Shown here: piece after piece, positions 26,445 to 35,633 of the stretch
Position numbering within the stretch: position 1 is the stretch's first letter
How the letters are laid out: each line of letters opens with the position of its first letter
NCBI GenBank assembly: GCA_963676725.1
Contig: OY781463.1
Span: 2,914,001-2,978,000 of the forward strand
Direction of reading: 5' to 3'
Origin: G963662905 sp963676725
GTDB taxonomy: Bacteria; Bacteroidota; Bacteroidia; Bacteroidales; WRLA01
Length of the DNA: 64,000 bases
Notes under the pieces: model-generated
The model's database searches: none
Seen by the model: the letters and a program-made list of their open reading frames with translations, nothing else
What the model was told of the DNA's origin: nothing
Program-made: the position numbers and the translations under genes

Positions 26445-27989
26445 ATGGAACAACTAATTATAGCAATAGCTAGCGGTATCACGGGCTTAGTCCTGGGCGG
26501 CTTACTTGTTGCGCAGTACATTAAAAAATCTGCCACATCAAAAGCCAATCAAACACTAAAGGAAGCCGAAGAAAAAGCTGAAGTCATTAAAAAAGATAAA
26601 ATACTTCAGGCCAAAGAAAAATTCCTTGCCCTTAAAGAAGAACACGAAAAACTGATCAACAACAGAAATAGCCAAATTCAGAAAAATGAAAACAGGCTAA
26701 AACAAAAAGAACAACACCTCAACTCAAAACTAGAGGATGTAAACCGAAAAAACAAAGAAATCAATGCCTTACAGACAGATCTCAACAATCAACTCACAGG
26801 CATACAGCAAAAACAGAAAGAAATAAATAATGCACACCGTGAGCACATCAAGCGATTGGAAGCAATTAGTGGCCTTTCAGCTGATGATGCAAAAGAACAA
26901 CTCTTCGAAAGCCTGAAACAAGAAGCTCGGGCTGACGCGATGAACTACATTCAGGAAATTACCGATGAAGCGAAGCTGACTGCCAATATGGACGCGAAAA
27001 AAATTGTTGTAGAAACCATTCAGCGGACTGCAGCAGAACACGCCATCGAAAATACTGTTTCGGTTTTTAATATCGACAGCGACGAAATCAAAGGACGTAT
27101 AATTGGTCGTGAAGGACGTAATATCAGAGCTTTAGAAGCACTTACCGGTGTTGAAATCATTATTGATGATTCTCCTGAAGCAATTATCCTCTCCTCATTC
27201 GATCCAATCCGACGTGAAGTAGCACGATTGGCTCTTCATAAACTGGTTACCGATGGCAGAATCCATCCTGCACGCATCGAAGAAGTTGTTGCTAAGACAA
27301 AAAAACAGCTTGAACAAGAGATGATTGAAACTGGAAAAAGAGCAACAATGGATCTTGGAATTCATGGAATGCACGGCGAACTTATTAAGTTGATCGGTCG
27401 CATGAAATACCGCTCTTCCTATGGCCAAAACCTACTCCACCACTCAAAAGAAGTTGCAAGGCTTTGTGCCACAATGGCTTCAGAGCTTGGTTTAAATCCA
27501 AAAATCGCAAAGCGTGCAGGCTTATTGCATGATATCGGAAAAGTTGCCGAAAACGAAACAGATCTTCCACACGCAATTCTTGGAATGAAACTGTCGGAAA
27601 AATTCAAAGAAAAAGCCGATGTATGCAATGCTGTTGGTTCCCACCACGATGAAGTGGAAATGGAAACCCTTTATGCGCCTTTAGTGCAGGTTTGTGATGC
27701 CATTTCAGGAGCCCGCCCCGGAGCACGTCGTGAGGTTGTTGAAGCCTATATTCAGCGATTAAACAAACTCGAAGAGCTTGCCCTCGCCTATCCAGGAGTG
27801 GTGAAAACATATGCCATCCAAGCCGGTCGCGAACTTAGGGTGATTGTTGGTGCAGATAAAGTAACTGATGAGGATATCAATAAGTTGTCTTTCGATCTCT
27901 CCAAACAAATTCAGGATGAAATGACTTATCCTGGGCAAATAAAGATTACTGTTATACGAGAGACACGTGCTGTTAGCTACGCTAAATAG
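26445..27989 (+). CDS. rny: Ribonuclease Y
   Basis: 514 residues, full length. An N-terminal membrane anchor (LIIAIASGITGLVLGGLLVA) is followed by a long coiled coil (about 25-170), a KH domain with IIGREGRNIRALE, and an HD domain with LLHHSKEVARLCATMASELG and GLLHDIGKV. It is the membrane-bound endoribonuclease that starts mRNA decay. The end, RETRAVSYAK, is the family's normal terminus, so the gene is intact although its TAG stop is the first part of a dispersed repeat. Confidence 0.96.
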   Translation: MEQLIIAIASGITGLVLGGLLVAQYIKKSATSKANQTLKEAEEKAEVIKKDKILQAKEKFLALKEEHEKLINNRNSQIQKNENRLKQKEQHLNSKLEDVNRKNKEINALQTDLNNQLTGIQQKQKEINNAHREHIKRLEAISGLSADDAKEQLFESLKQEARADAMNYIQEITDEAKLTANMDAKKIVVETIQRTAAEHAIENTVSVFNIDSDEIKGRIIGREGRNIRALEALTGVEIIIDDSPEAIILSSFDPIRREVARLALHKLVTDGRIHPARIEEVVAKTKKQLEQEMIETGKRATMDLGIHGMHGELIKLIGRMKYRSSYGQNLLHHSKEVARLCATMASELGLNPKIAKRAGLLHDIGKVAENETDLPHAILGMKLSEKFKEKADVCNAVGSHHDEVEMETLYAPLVQVCDAISGARPGARREVVEAYIQRLNKLEELALAYPGVVKTYAIQAGRELRVIVGADKVTDEDINKLSFDLSKQIQDEMTYPGQIKITVIRETRAVSYAK

Positions 27990-28014
27990 AGTTCGTCTAT
28001 AATGGCCGATCTCA
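27983..28014 (+). repeat. Copy A of the TAAATAG dispersed repeat
   Basis: TAAATAGAGTTCGTCTATAA then TGGCCGATCTCA. It matches copy B at 56156 in 27 of 31 positions (AAATAG to CTCA). Its TAG (27987-27989) is the rny stop codon. Only one end of the element is seen here. Confidence 0.65.
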
Positions 28015-28093
28015 TTAAAATTCTTGATCAAAAAACCTAAATAACAACACTTATTAGAGATAGGATAAATTTTTTCCACTACCATATCACATC

Positions 28094-28126
28094 AAAAAAA
28101 GCCGTTCATTATGAACGGCTTTTTTT
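28094..28126. terminator. Bidirectional intrinsic terminator between rny and the CAP gene
   Basis: Seven A, stem GCCGTTCA-TTA-TGAACGGC (28101-28119), seven T. It serves both the rny transcript and the convergent galK-GH172-CAP transcript. Confidence 0.92.
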
Positions 28127-28173
28127 AATATTATTTGTCGACTATCCAAAAGAATAACGATTCTTCGAATCCT

Positions 28174-29049
28174 TTAAAACGCGAGCAGCCAAGCACTATT
28201 GAAGGGGGATTTTAATTGATTTTTGGCTTCCTTTGCCGATGCTTCATCAGGGAAATCCATAAGCGAAATCCTAAATCGTTTATCCGCTTCAATAACACAA
28301 ACCTCTCCGAAACCTTGCTTTTGATATTCTATTGCTTTTAACTTCGCCTGGATCAGGTTATCAAAGCTTCCATAAATCATATAAAACCTACCGGTTTTTC
28401 TTGCAATTACAGAAATAGTCCCCGAGGCATTTACCGGTTTATCCATTTGAACCACAGTTTTTTTTGTGATAATACTATCAGAAAAGCAAACTTTAATGCC
28501 ATCATGGGCATCAACAGAAGTGCCAAACCAGGCCACAGCATAACCCTTATAAATCGCGACGCCCATTTCTTTCCAATCGTATCGTGCCCATTTTCCGGTA
28601 TTTACGATAACAGCAGCAGAGGCTGCGCTCAATCGCCACATTTCAAAAACTTGATCAGCCTTAGTATTTTCATTTTCATAATAGGTGATTTCCATCACTT
28701 TTCCGGAATAAGCTGTCAATTCTTTGGCTTTATTCCAAACACTGTTTTTTCTACTTTGCTCCTCAGGATAACAGATGGGCTTCCATGTACCATTTTCCGA
28801 CCAGCTGTGCAGATTGCAATCCCCTTCATCGGGATGGTTCAGATAAAGATCACGCACATGAAGATAAGCTACATAGCTCAGAGACTTGCTCACAGGTAGT
28901 GGATCAAGAGCAAATTTAAGTCTGTAATTATTGATTAATGTACCGAGTGCCAAATCTTCCTGACTCAAACAAAAATTACCCGGCTCCTGAGCCTTTATAT
29001 TTCCTAAAGCAAGAGAAAACACAAAAATAAACAGACTAATATACTTCAT
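28174..29049 (-). CDS. CAP/SCP-domain plus SPOR-domain exported protein
   Basis: 291 residues from the ATG at 29049 (signal peptide MKYISLFIFVFSLALGNIKA; an ATG at 29067 is the alternative). A CAP domain follows at about 30-195: LINNYRLKFALDPLPVSKSL, then YVAYLHVRDLY, CNLHSWS and AAVIVNTGKWARYDWKEMGV. A SPOR domain occupies the C-terminus (about 220-290: GRFYMIYGSFDNLIQAKLKA). SPOR binds denuded septal glycan, so the protein may act at division sites or on the wall. The role of CAP domains in bacteria is unsettled. It is the last gene of the galK-GH172 operon (29 nt gap). Confidence 0.85.
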   Translation of the reverse strand: MKYISLFIFVFSLALGNIKAQEPGNFCLSQEDLALGTLINNYRLKFALDPLPVSKSLSYVAYLHVRDLYLNHPDEGDCNLHSWSENGTWKPICYPEEQSRKNSVWNKAKELTAYSGKVMEITYYENENTKADQVFEMWRLSAASAAVIVNTGKWARYDWKEMGVAIYKGYAVAWFGTSVDAHDGIKVCFSDSIITKKTVVQMDKPVNASGTISVIARKTGRFYMIYGSFDNLIQAKLKAIEYQKQGFGEVCVIEADKRFRISLMDFPDEASAKEAKNQLKSPFNSAWLLAF

Positions 29050-29078
29050 AATAACATTGTATTTCAAAATTTTCGAGG

Positions 29079-31064
29079 CTATTCTTTACGTCGCCTATCC
29101 TTTAATGAATATTTGAGTTTTTGCTCATTATCGCGGATGCGGGCATAAAAACCACAGTCGCCCCTATTATTTTCCAATTTCAATAATAATTTATTCCAGC
29201 CTTTTTTTAAGGGCAAAGGAATAGCTTCTTGATCCGGAGCAATATGGCGCAGTGTTTCAGAGCGATATAATTCCTGATCATTTAAAAAAACCTTGATCCC
29301 ATCGTGCATGCCTAAAAACAAAATATTCTCTTGATTATCAGGCGAATAAACAAAAACCTGTGCATAGGCAATAAAGGGAGATGTCGTTTGAAAATAACCT
29401 GAAAGATCCGAATAGCCGGAACGATCAACTTTAAACGGATGACCTATTGTTGAAAGCCCGTGCATTTCGGCTTCCGTGGGTTGAACTGAGGCATTTTCCG
29501 GACGAAAAACTTCATCCAATCCATAGCGCAGAAGATCTGACGCACGAAGGTTTGGGTACGGGCCAATGATTTCCCAATGCGGAATAAAAGTGCGCACGGG
29601 CTCCAAAGAAATAGCATCAATACCAACATAAAACTCAGCAGAAGACAAGTTTTTACCCATCACATGAAAATCCATCTGCAATTGATTATTTTTTGTCCTC
29701 ACATTTTCAAAGCGAATAGGCTCAGAAAGCATATATTCAGGGGCATATGCATCAATAAATTTACGCGCACTGCTTCCGTTTGGGGATATATAAACAATTC
29801 CCAAATCAGGGCCACTGCTCATATAAACATCGACATTGTAAGCTAAATCGTTTAAAAACGGGATGGTTAGGCTGAAATTATCCAAATTACGCGTCATTGC
29901 ATATAATTGCTGGTTCCCATTCCAATCTGCCCCAAAATTACTCATGTCCATTGAAATAGCCTCAATCGTTTCATCTGTTTTAAAAATCAGGTCTTCAGCA
30001 TGATAAGCATCCGAAGGAACAATTGTTTTCATTGGCTTTCTTAAGCCATAAACAGGAAGCTTTTCGCCTTCTTCAGCAACAACATCCTGATACCAGTAGA
30101 CACAGTGTGATATATCGATCACAGAGAGATTTTCAGAGCCATGTTCGAGGGTCATCAGCAATGAAGTATTGAACGGTAAGGGATCGGCAATAAAATACCG
30201 ACAAGCAATAAAAGTTCCTGCCGCGTCATCCCTTTGCAAAACGCCACCATAAAGCCCTATATTTCCATCATAGAGCACTTGGTCGGTTTGAAACAAAGCA
30301 TTTATTCCAGTTCCATGCGCCCGAGGCAGTGGCTCACCATCGATCCATATTTTTTCGTCGCTACCCCAAAAGTCGGCTTGCGCTCCATAGGTCTGAACAT
30401 TGATATTCAGTCCTGCAAGATATCCCCGAGCGTTGGTCGCAAGAATAACGATATCAGAATCATGAATCGTAGATTTATTTCTTTGCCAATGCGCATGAAA
30501 AAGCGGTGTATCATCTTCCAAAGGCTTATCAAACAAATAATAATCGATTTGAAAATAAAGTTCACTCAGTTCTTCAGAGGCATCATTCGCTATTTCAATG
30601 CGTGCGGCCTGTTTGAAAGGCATAGGAAAATAGCTATAAAACGAAGCATTATTTCCGGATGTAAAGGGTGTCGAAAAGGGCACATCCTTCATCCCGCTTC
30701 CAAAGAAATCGCCAAAAGGCACTTCCACACTTGGTGTTTCTGCATTTTCCCAATACATACGCAGCACAAGTCCACGCAAAACTGCCTCATCAACTTTTTC
30801 CGTATTGAACCAAATACGCCGGATCAACCCGGGGCCATTTTGCTTAAAAATTGTCATCGTACTTGCTGATGGAATATTTATACGATCGATATTCCCACCG
30901 GTAGTATCATAACTGGAAACACGATAATAGGAAACATCATCAATACCGGGCATATAATTAATATCCAGCAGATAAGGCAAGCGAATCCTTTCCTCTTCCT
31001 GTTGTTTGCAAGAAGAGAAAACAATCACGATAGCCAAAAATAAAAATGCTAATTGACGGTTCAT
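29079..31064 (-). CDS. GH172-family (DUF2961) lipoprotein, atypical active-site motif
   Basis: 661 residues with a lipoprotein signal (MNRQLAFLFLAIVIVFSSC). The N-terminal ~370 residues are a DUF2961/GH172 domain: YRVSSYDTTGGNIDRI, GPGLIRRIWF, VPFGDFFGSGMKDVPF, YFIADPLPFNTSLLMTLEHG. Family members cleave furanosides of D-fructose or D-arabinose. The usual G-T-G-T-E-D-Y motif reads GTGINALF here, so a conserved acidic residue is missing and the enzyme may be altered or inactive. The C-terminal half contains a galactose-binding-like module with W-x-x-x-G-P-Y-P, often seen in sugar-binding beta-sandwiches. It lies 1 nt after galK, implying a galactose- or furanoside-linked substrate. Confidence 0.78.
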   Translation of the reverse strand: MNRQLAFLFLAIVIVFSSCKQQEEERIRLPYLLDINYMPGIDDVSYYRVSSYDTTGGNIDRINIPSASTMTIFKQNGPGLIRRIWFNTEKVDEAVLRGLVLRMYWENAETPSVEVPFGDFFGSGMKDVPFSTPFTSGNNASFYSYFPMPFKQAARIEIANDASEELSELYFQIDYYLFDKPLEDDTPLFHAHWQRNKSTIHDSDIVILATNARGYLAGLNINVQTYGAQADFWGSDEKIWIDGEPLPRAHGTGINALFQTDQVLYDGNIGLYGGVLQRDDAAGTFIACRYFIADPLPFNTSLLMTLEHGSENLSVIDISHCVYWYQDVVAEEGEKLPVYGLRKPMKTIVPSDAYHAEDLIFKTDETIEAISMDMSNFGADWNGNQQLYAMTRNLDNFSLTIPFLNDLAYNVDVYMSSGPDLGIVYISPNGSSARKFIDAYAPEYMLSEPIRFENVRTKNNQLQMDFHVMGKNLSSAEFYVGIDAISLEPVRTFIPHWEIIGPYPNLRASDLLRYGLDEVFRPENASVQPTEAEMHGLSTIGHPFKVDRSGYSDLSGYFQTTSPFIAYAQVFVYSPDNQENILFLGMHDGIKVFLNDQELYRSETLRHIAPDQEAIPLPLKKGWNKLLLKLENNRGDCGFYARIRDNEQKLKYSLKDRRRKE

Positions 31065-31065
31065 T

Positions 31066-32229
31066 TTAATCTAATTTAGTCGGGCCACCTTGAGCATGCA
31101 CTTCGTAAAATGCTGCAGTAAGCCCTGTTTCTTCATGATACTTTTCTGCTACAATTTCCTTAAAATCAGCAACAGCATTCTGATGCAGAAGGCTGATGGA
31201 ACAGCCACCAAAACCTGCTCCTGTCATTCTTGAGCCAAGCACACCGGGCACTTCGCGGGCAGCATAAACCAATGCATCGAGCTCTTTTCCTGTAACATCA
31301 TAATCAAGGCGCAAGGAATCGTGTGAGGCATTCATAAGCAGTCCAAAGCGTTCAAGTTGTCCATTATTTAATGCTTTCACAGACTCAAAAACCCTTTCAT
31401 TTTCAGAAATAATATGTCGTGCCCGCTTTCTAATACGCTCCTCTTTGATATGATGGTTCAGGCGTTCAAATTCTTCGATACTAAAACGGCTCAGGTTTGT
31501 TTTATGGCTGTAGTGCGGCATTTGCTTTAAGGCGATAGCGCATTCTTCAACGCGCTCATTATATTTACTTTCAGAAAGTTTTCGCTCTTTCTGGGTGTCG
31601 GCAATAAGAAAAGTATATTCCTTTAAATGTAAGGGAACATCAGCAGATTCCAATGTGCCGCAATTCAGGAATAAAGCATGATCTTTTCTACCGAGGGCTA
31701 CGGCAAACATATCCATAATGCCACATTGTACGCCAATAAATTCATTTTCGGATTTACGGGCAAGGCGTGCCAAGTCTACTTTTGAAATTGGAATATCAAA
31801 AAGTTTTTTTAATGCGTAGGCCGTAACAATTTCAATTGAAGCCGAAGAGGAAAGCCCTGCGCCATTTGGCAAATCGCCCCAGAATAAAAAATCGAGCCCC
31901 GAAAAAACATGCCCTTTTTTCTGAAACTGCTCGATAATCCCGGACGGATAACGAATCCATGAGGTTGCAGAAGCATTCAAATTGTCAGTCACAGGAATAT
32001 CTGCGCGAAAATCCATATTTAAGGAAGCAAAACGAAAAAGCCCGGAATTATTCGGACGAATGGCGAGCAATGTTCCCAATTGAATTGCAAGAGGAAGCAC
32101 ATAACCATTGTTATAATCAGTATGTTCTCCAATAAGGTTTACACGACCCGGGGCAAAGAAAACATCCGCTTTTTGGCCGTTTCCATATAGTGAATCAAAG
32201 TGAATCAGTAGTTCTGAAGGATTATTCAT
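31066..32229 (-). CDS. galK: Galactokinase
   Basis: 387 residues of the GHMP kinase family with the galactokinase signature APGRVNLIGEHTDYNNGYVLP, the ATP loop LPNGAGLSSSASIE, catalytic Asp in GVQCGIMDMFAV, and GSRMTGAGFGGCSISL. It phosphorylates galactose at C1 (Leloir pathway). No galT or galE is nearby. It is the first gene of a three-gene operon with the GH172-type lipoprotein and the CAP/SPOR protein. Confidence 0.96.
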   Translation of the reverse strand: MNNPSELLIHFDSLYGNGQKADVFFAPGRVNLIGEHTDYNNGYVLPLAIQLGTLLAIRPNNSGLFRFASLNMDFRADIPVTDNLNASATSWIRYPSGIIEQFQKKGHVFSGLDFLFWGDLPNGAGLSSSASIEIVTAYALKKLFDIPISKVDLARLARKSENEFIGVQCGIMDMFAVALGRKDHALFLNCGTLESADVPLHLKEYTFLIADTQKERKLSESKYNERVEECAIALKQMPHYSHKTNLSRFSIEEFERLNHHIKEERIRKRARHIISENERVFESVKALNNGQLERFGLLMNASHDSLRLDYDVTGKELDALVYAAREVPGVLGSRMTGAGFGGCSISLLHQNAVADFKEIVAEKYHEETGLTAAFYEVHAQGGPTKLD

Positions 32230-32327
32230 ATATGTGATTTTGATCTGCTAAATTAGAGAAATAAAACGAAAGAGTTTTTATTAAACCCTTCATTTGTGCT
32301 GATCGGTAAAGGCCATATTTTAATGAT

Positions 32328-32358
32328 TAATTGTTAATTGTTAATAAATTAACAATTA
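32328..32358. repeat. Perfect 12-bp inverted repeat upstream of galK
   Basis: TAATTGTTAATT, spacer GTTAATA, AATTAACAATTA. It is AT-only apart from one G/C pair and has no T-tract, so it looks more like a protein-binding site than a terminator. Its target gene would be galK if functional. Confidence 0.5.
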
Positions 32359-32456
32359 GTGGGTTAGTGTTTTTTTTTGATTTTGCAGATTTTATTATCG
32401 CGCTAATGAGTTTTTCTAATACTTTCCATTGTGCTTTACCTGTTAAAATTAACACT

Positions 32457-32612
32457 TTATCGTATCACTGATAAGACAATCTTTTTGCCATAGGGTTCTT
32501 GGTTTGAAAACTGCTCAAATTCTTTATTAATGCGTATGCCTATTTTCCAATACAGCAAGCTCATGCTTGAATTAACAGCAACAGCAAGCTGTTTTTTGCT
32601 TTCATCATTCTT
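32457..32612 (-). pseudogene. Fragment of a YhcG-type PDDEXK nuclease (DUF1016 N-terminal) gene
   Basis: The minus-strand frame reads KNDESKKQLAVAVNSSMSLL, then YWKIGIRINKEFEQF, then PYGKKIVLSVIR and a stop. This matches the N-terminal DUF1016 motif (A-R-x-x-A-x-x-x-V-N-x-x-[LM]-x-x-x-Y-W-x-I-G-x-x-I ... YG-x-x-[IL]) of the YhcG/PDDEXK nuclease family. The frame is bounded by a stop at 32615-32613, has no start codon, and lacks the catalytic nuclease domain. It is a decayed remnant. Confidence 0.65.
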
Positions 32613-32699
32613 CTAATTGCATATCGAAGCATCTTACTTTGGTTAACAGTGTATTATTTATAAAATACTTCATTTCCTGCAGTCCAAGCCCATTTTCTT

Positions 32700-35507
32700 C
32701 TACCCTTTATTTTCATGCAACAAATGAGCGAAATCATCGAGGAGTTTGGTCATTTGTTCTATATCAAAGGCATCGGTTGCGGCAAGTATATCGCGACTAA
32801 AACGCTGGATAGTAGCACACTGAAACTTAGAACTTAGCTCCAATAGCGCCTGAGCAAAATCCCTGATGTCGTTTACCCCATTCGAGCTACGGGCTTTTTC
32901 CCATAAAATCCGAACGGCTTCAAGACTTCCCTTTGGCATCAGCTCGTCACAAATTTCCAAATGCTCTTGCCCGGCATGCTCAATCAGATTGTACTGAAGA
33001 TATCGGCTAAGCATTTCCGTCAGATGATGGTAACTTACGGGTTTATTCATTATTTCCGCGGCGCCATACCTCAGCACTTTATCAAGCTCATTGCTTGAAG
33101 CAGTAACAGCTACAACAGGAATTGAAGCAAGGGATGCTGTGGATTTCAAGAGCTCAAGTGTTCCAAAACCATCGAGTACAGGCATTCTGATGTCCAACAA
33201 AATAATATCAGGCTCCTCTTCTTGGGCAATCTCAAAGCATTCCTGACCATTTTCTGCGAGCAGCACCCGAACATTATTTTCCTCGAGCATGCTTTTGAGC
33301 AGTTCCCTATTTAGTTTTACATCATCGGCAACCAAAACAGCGGCTTGCTTAAAATCATATACTTCATGTGGCTCATCAGCATTGGGACCGATAACCTGAT
33401 GCAGTGCTGAAATTTCCAAACCGGACAATTTCACGATAAAGCTGCTCCCTTTTCCGGCTTCACTTACGAGCTTCAATTCCCCTTGCATCATTTCCATTAA
33501 CCTACGGGAGATACTCAGGCCAAGGCCCGTTCCACCAAATTTCCGTATGTCCTGACCAGAACGTTGTGTAAAAGGGCGAAAAATTTCCTGCTGCTGCGTT
33601 AGTGGAATTCCAATGCCTGTATCTTCGACAGCAATAATCAAATCTGCTTTATCGCTAGAAATATTCTGAGCAGAAACAACCAACTTAATCTCCCCTTTAT
33701 CGGTAAATTTTACTGCATTGCCCAACAAATTAAATAAAACTTGCCTTAGTCTTATTTCATCAATCACAAAAGCATCGGGCAGGTCTTCCGATACTTCGAG
33801 GAATAAATTCAGTCCTTTTTTCTGAGCAGGAATTTCAAATACGCGAATCAGATCGTTCAGTAATTGAGCAATATTACAGATGTCAGGATTGATACTCAGG
33901 CGACCGGCCTCAATCTTAGAAAGGTCAAGAATATCGTTAATCAAAGTAAGCAAGCTTTTTCCACTGGATTGAATTGCATGAAGATAAGAGCGCAATTTGC
34001 CATCAGAAATATGCCTGTCTAGCAATTCTGTAAAGCCCAATACAGAATTCATAGGGGTTCTGATTTCATGGCTCATATTTGCCAGGAATTCACTTTTTGC
34101 TTTTTCTGAAGCTTCCGCAGCTTCTTTAGCGACAACTAATTTTTCTGCATAGCTTCTCAATTCTGCCTGTGCTTTTTCGATTTCAGCATTTTTTACCAGC
34201 AAAAGCCTATTTGAGCGCACTTTAATCCAGTAGGCATAAATAATAAACGAGAGCACCAGAAATAGGATAAGGATAACAAGCCCAAGATACCACCACTGCC
34301 TCTTCATTGTAAGTTTCTGAATTTCTTGTTGTTTTTTCGATAAGTTCAGCTCATTTTCCATGCGCTCTGTATCGAAACGAGCCTGCATTCGGGCAATGGC
34401 ACGCTGATTATTTTCATTCAAAACACTATCTTTATAAAGGACAGATTGCTCGTGATTTAATAAAGCTGTTTGATAATCACCAAGTGTTTTATAGGCCTGA
34501 AACAACAAATCATATCCGTCAGCCACCTGGCTTTTTGCATCAATATCGAGCGACAACTCCAAGCCTGTACGAATATGCATCAATGCTTTATCGTAGTCAT
34601 TCATAACAAGATATGCTTTTCCAAGATTAAGATAATTATCAGCCGTATACCGCACATCGCTGAGCACGAGGTTTATTTGAAGAGCTTCCTCAAATTTTTG
34701 TAGGGCATTTTGAGGATCATCCAGATCGAGATAAATCAAGCCAATATCGTTTAAGCAAATTCCAATCCCTTTCATGCTATTAATTTGCCTGTTATGTTTG
34801 AGCGAAAGCTGATAATATTCAAGGGCTTTATCGTATTGACCTCGCATTTTATAGACATTACCAATATTATTCAAGTTAATTGCTTGGCCCAATGTATTAT
34901 TTTCCTCTTGTTCTAAGCCCAGCGCCTGATTAAAACAGCGCAATGCCTCATCATAGTCTTTGAGCAGATAGCGGATATTACCAAGGCTGTTGAGTGAAAT
35001 TGCTTTGCTTTTCATAGCACCAATACTGTCGGCAAGACGCATCGCACTTAGATGATAATCAGTAGCTTGCTGATAATCATCCAGTCTTCGGTAAACGACT
35101 CCGATATTATTTAATATTTTACTGATGAACAAAGAATTCTTCAGCTGTCGTGCAATTGTGAGTGCTTGCCTGTGAAAAAGAATAGACTGTTGATAAAAGG
35201 CACGATTACGAAGCACGCGACCTTTGTCATCAATATCTTGAGCAAGATTATAGAGTTCATCATCAGAATGTACCAGCAGAACTGCCGCTTTTAATAAGGA
35301 ATCGGCCTTTGAGTGTGCGTTGTGGGTATTGGAAGTTGCCGTTTGAAAGGCATCTTCCAAAACAGAATAATAAACATAAACAGCTCTCTCTTCCTGGGCA
35401 CTTATTTGCTGTAAAATACAGAGGAACAGAACAAAAACAGCAATAAAAACCCGGATTGATCTCAGGATTTCCTGAAAAACCGCTTTGGAGATATAGATCT
35501 TATTCAT
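32700..35507 (-). CDS. TPR-containing membrane hybrid histidine kinase
   Basis: 935 residues. Signal peptide/anchor 1-37; periplasmic TPR array about 125-360 (repeated LNNIG-x-VY, LNSLGNI, LNNIGNVYKMRGQYDKALEY, LNDIGLIY, YLNLGKAYL); membrane helix 405-428; HisKA with His480 (NMSHEIRTPMNSVLGF); HATPase with LLGNAVKFT (Asn597), DTGIGI and GTGLGLSIS; receiver with Asp772 (ILLDIRMPVLDG). The last 85 residues are helical, like a degenerate Hpt domain with no obvious phospho-histidine. The partner is probably the sigma-54 activator encoded next upstream on this strand. Confidence 0.93.
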   Translation of the reverse strand: MNKIYISKAVFQEILRSIRVFIAVFVLFLCILQQISAQEERAVYVYYSVLEDAFQTATSNTHNAHSKADSLLKAAVLLVHSDDELYNLAQDIDDKGRVLRNRAFYQQSILFHRQALTIARQLKNSLFISKILNNIGVVYRRLDDYQQATDYHLSAMRLADSIGAMKSKAISLNSLGNIRYLLKDYDEALRCFNQALGLEQEENNTLGQAINLNNIGNVYKMRGQYDKALEYYQLSLKHNRQINSMKGIGICLNDIGLIYLDLDDPQNALQKFEEALQINLVLSDVRYTADNYLNLGKAYLVMNDYDKALMHIRTGLELSLDIDAKSQVADGYDLLFQAYKTLGDYQTALLNHEQSVLYKDSVLNENNQRAIARMQARFDTERMENELNLSKKQQEIQKLTMKRQWWYLGLVILILFLVLSFIIYAYWIKVRSNRLLLVKNAEIEKAQAELRSYAEKLVVAKEAAEASEKAKSEFLANMSHEIRTPMNSVLGFTELLDRHISDGKLRSYLHAIQSSGKSLLTLINDILDLSKIEAGRLSINPDICNIAQLLNDLIRVFEIPAQKKGLNLFLEVSEDLPDAFVIDEIRLRQVLFNLLGNAVKFTDKGEIKLVVSAQNISSDKADLIIAVEDTGIGIPLTQQQEIFRPFTQRSGQDIRKFGGTGLGLSISRRLMEMMQGELKLVSEAGKGSSFIVKLSGLEISALHQVIGPNADEPHEVYDFKQAAVLVADDVKLNRELLKSMLEENNVRVLLAENGQECFEIAQEEEPDIILLDIRMPVLDGFGTLELLKSTASLASIPVVAVTASSNELDKVLRYGAAEIMNKPVSYHHLTEMLSRYLQYNLIEHAGQEHLEICDELMPKGSLEAVRILWEKARSSNGVNDIRDFAQALLELSSKFQCATIQRFSRDILAATDAFDIEQMTKLLDDFAHLLHENKG

Positions 35508-35633
35508 AAATACATTCGTTTTCGAAACCGAATGTACAATTTTTTATGAAACCAAAGAATGTTTGCCTCTGGAAACAATGCGAACAAAAGCAGGAATCAT
35601 TTAAGTCAGGATATTCGACAAGAGGGAAATGGT

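Larger units (their letters stand above)
32230..32699. other. Intergenic interval upstream of galK with inverted repeat and gene fragment
   Basis: About 470 nt with no intact gene. A perfect 12-bp inverted repeat TAATTGTTAATT / AATTAACAATTA (32328-32339, 32347-32358, spacer 7 nt) lies about 100 nt upstream of galK and could be an operator. A nuclease gene fragment is listed separately. Confidence 0.5.

Noticed and set aside
30234..30869. 211-codon plus-strand frame inside the GH172-type gene
   Set aside because: Antisense shadow; composition is not protein-like and the opposite strand has a clear family match.
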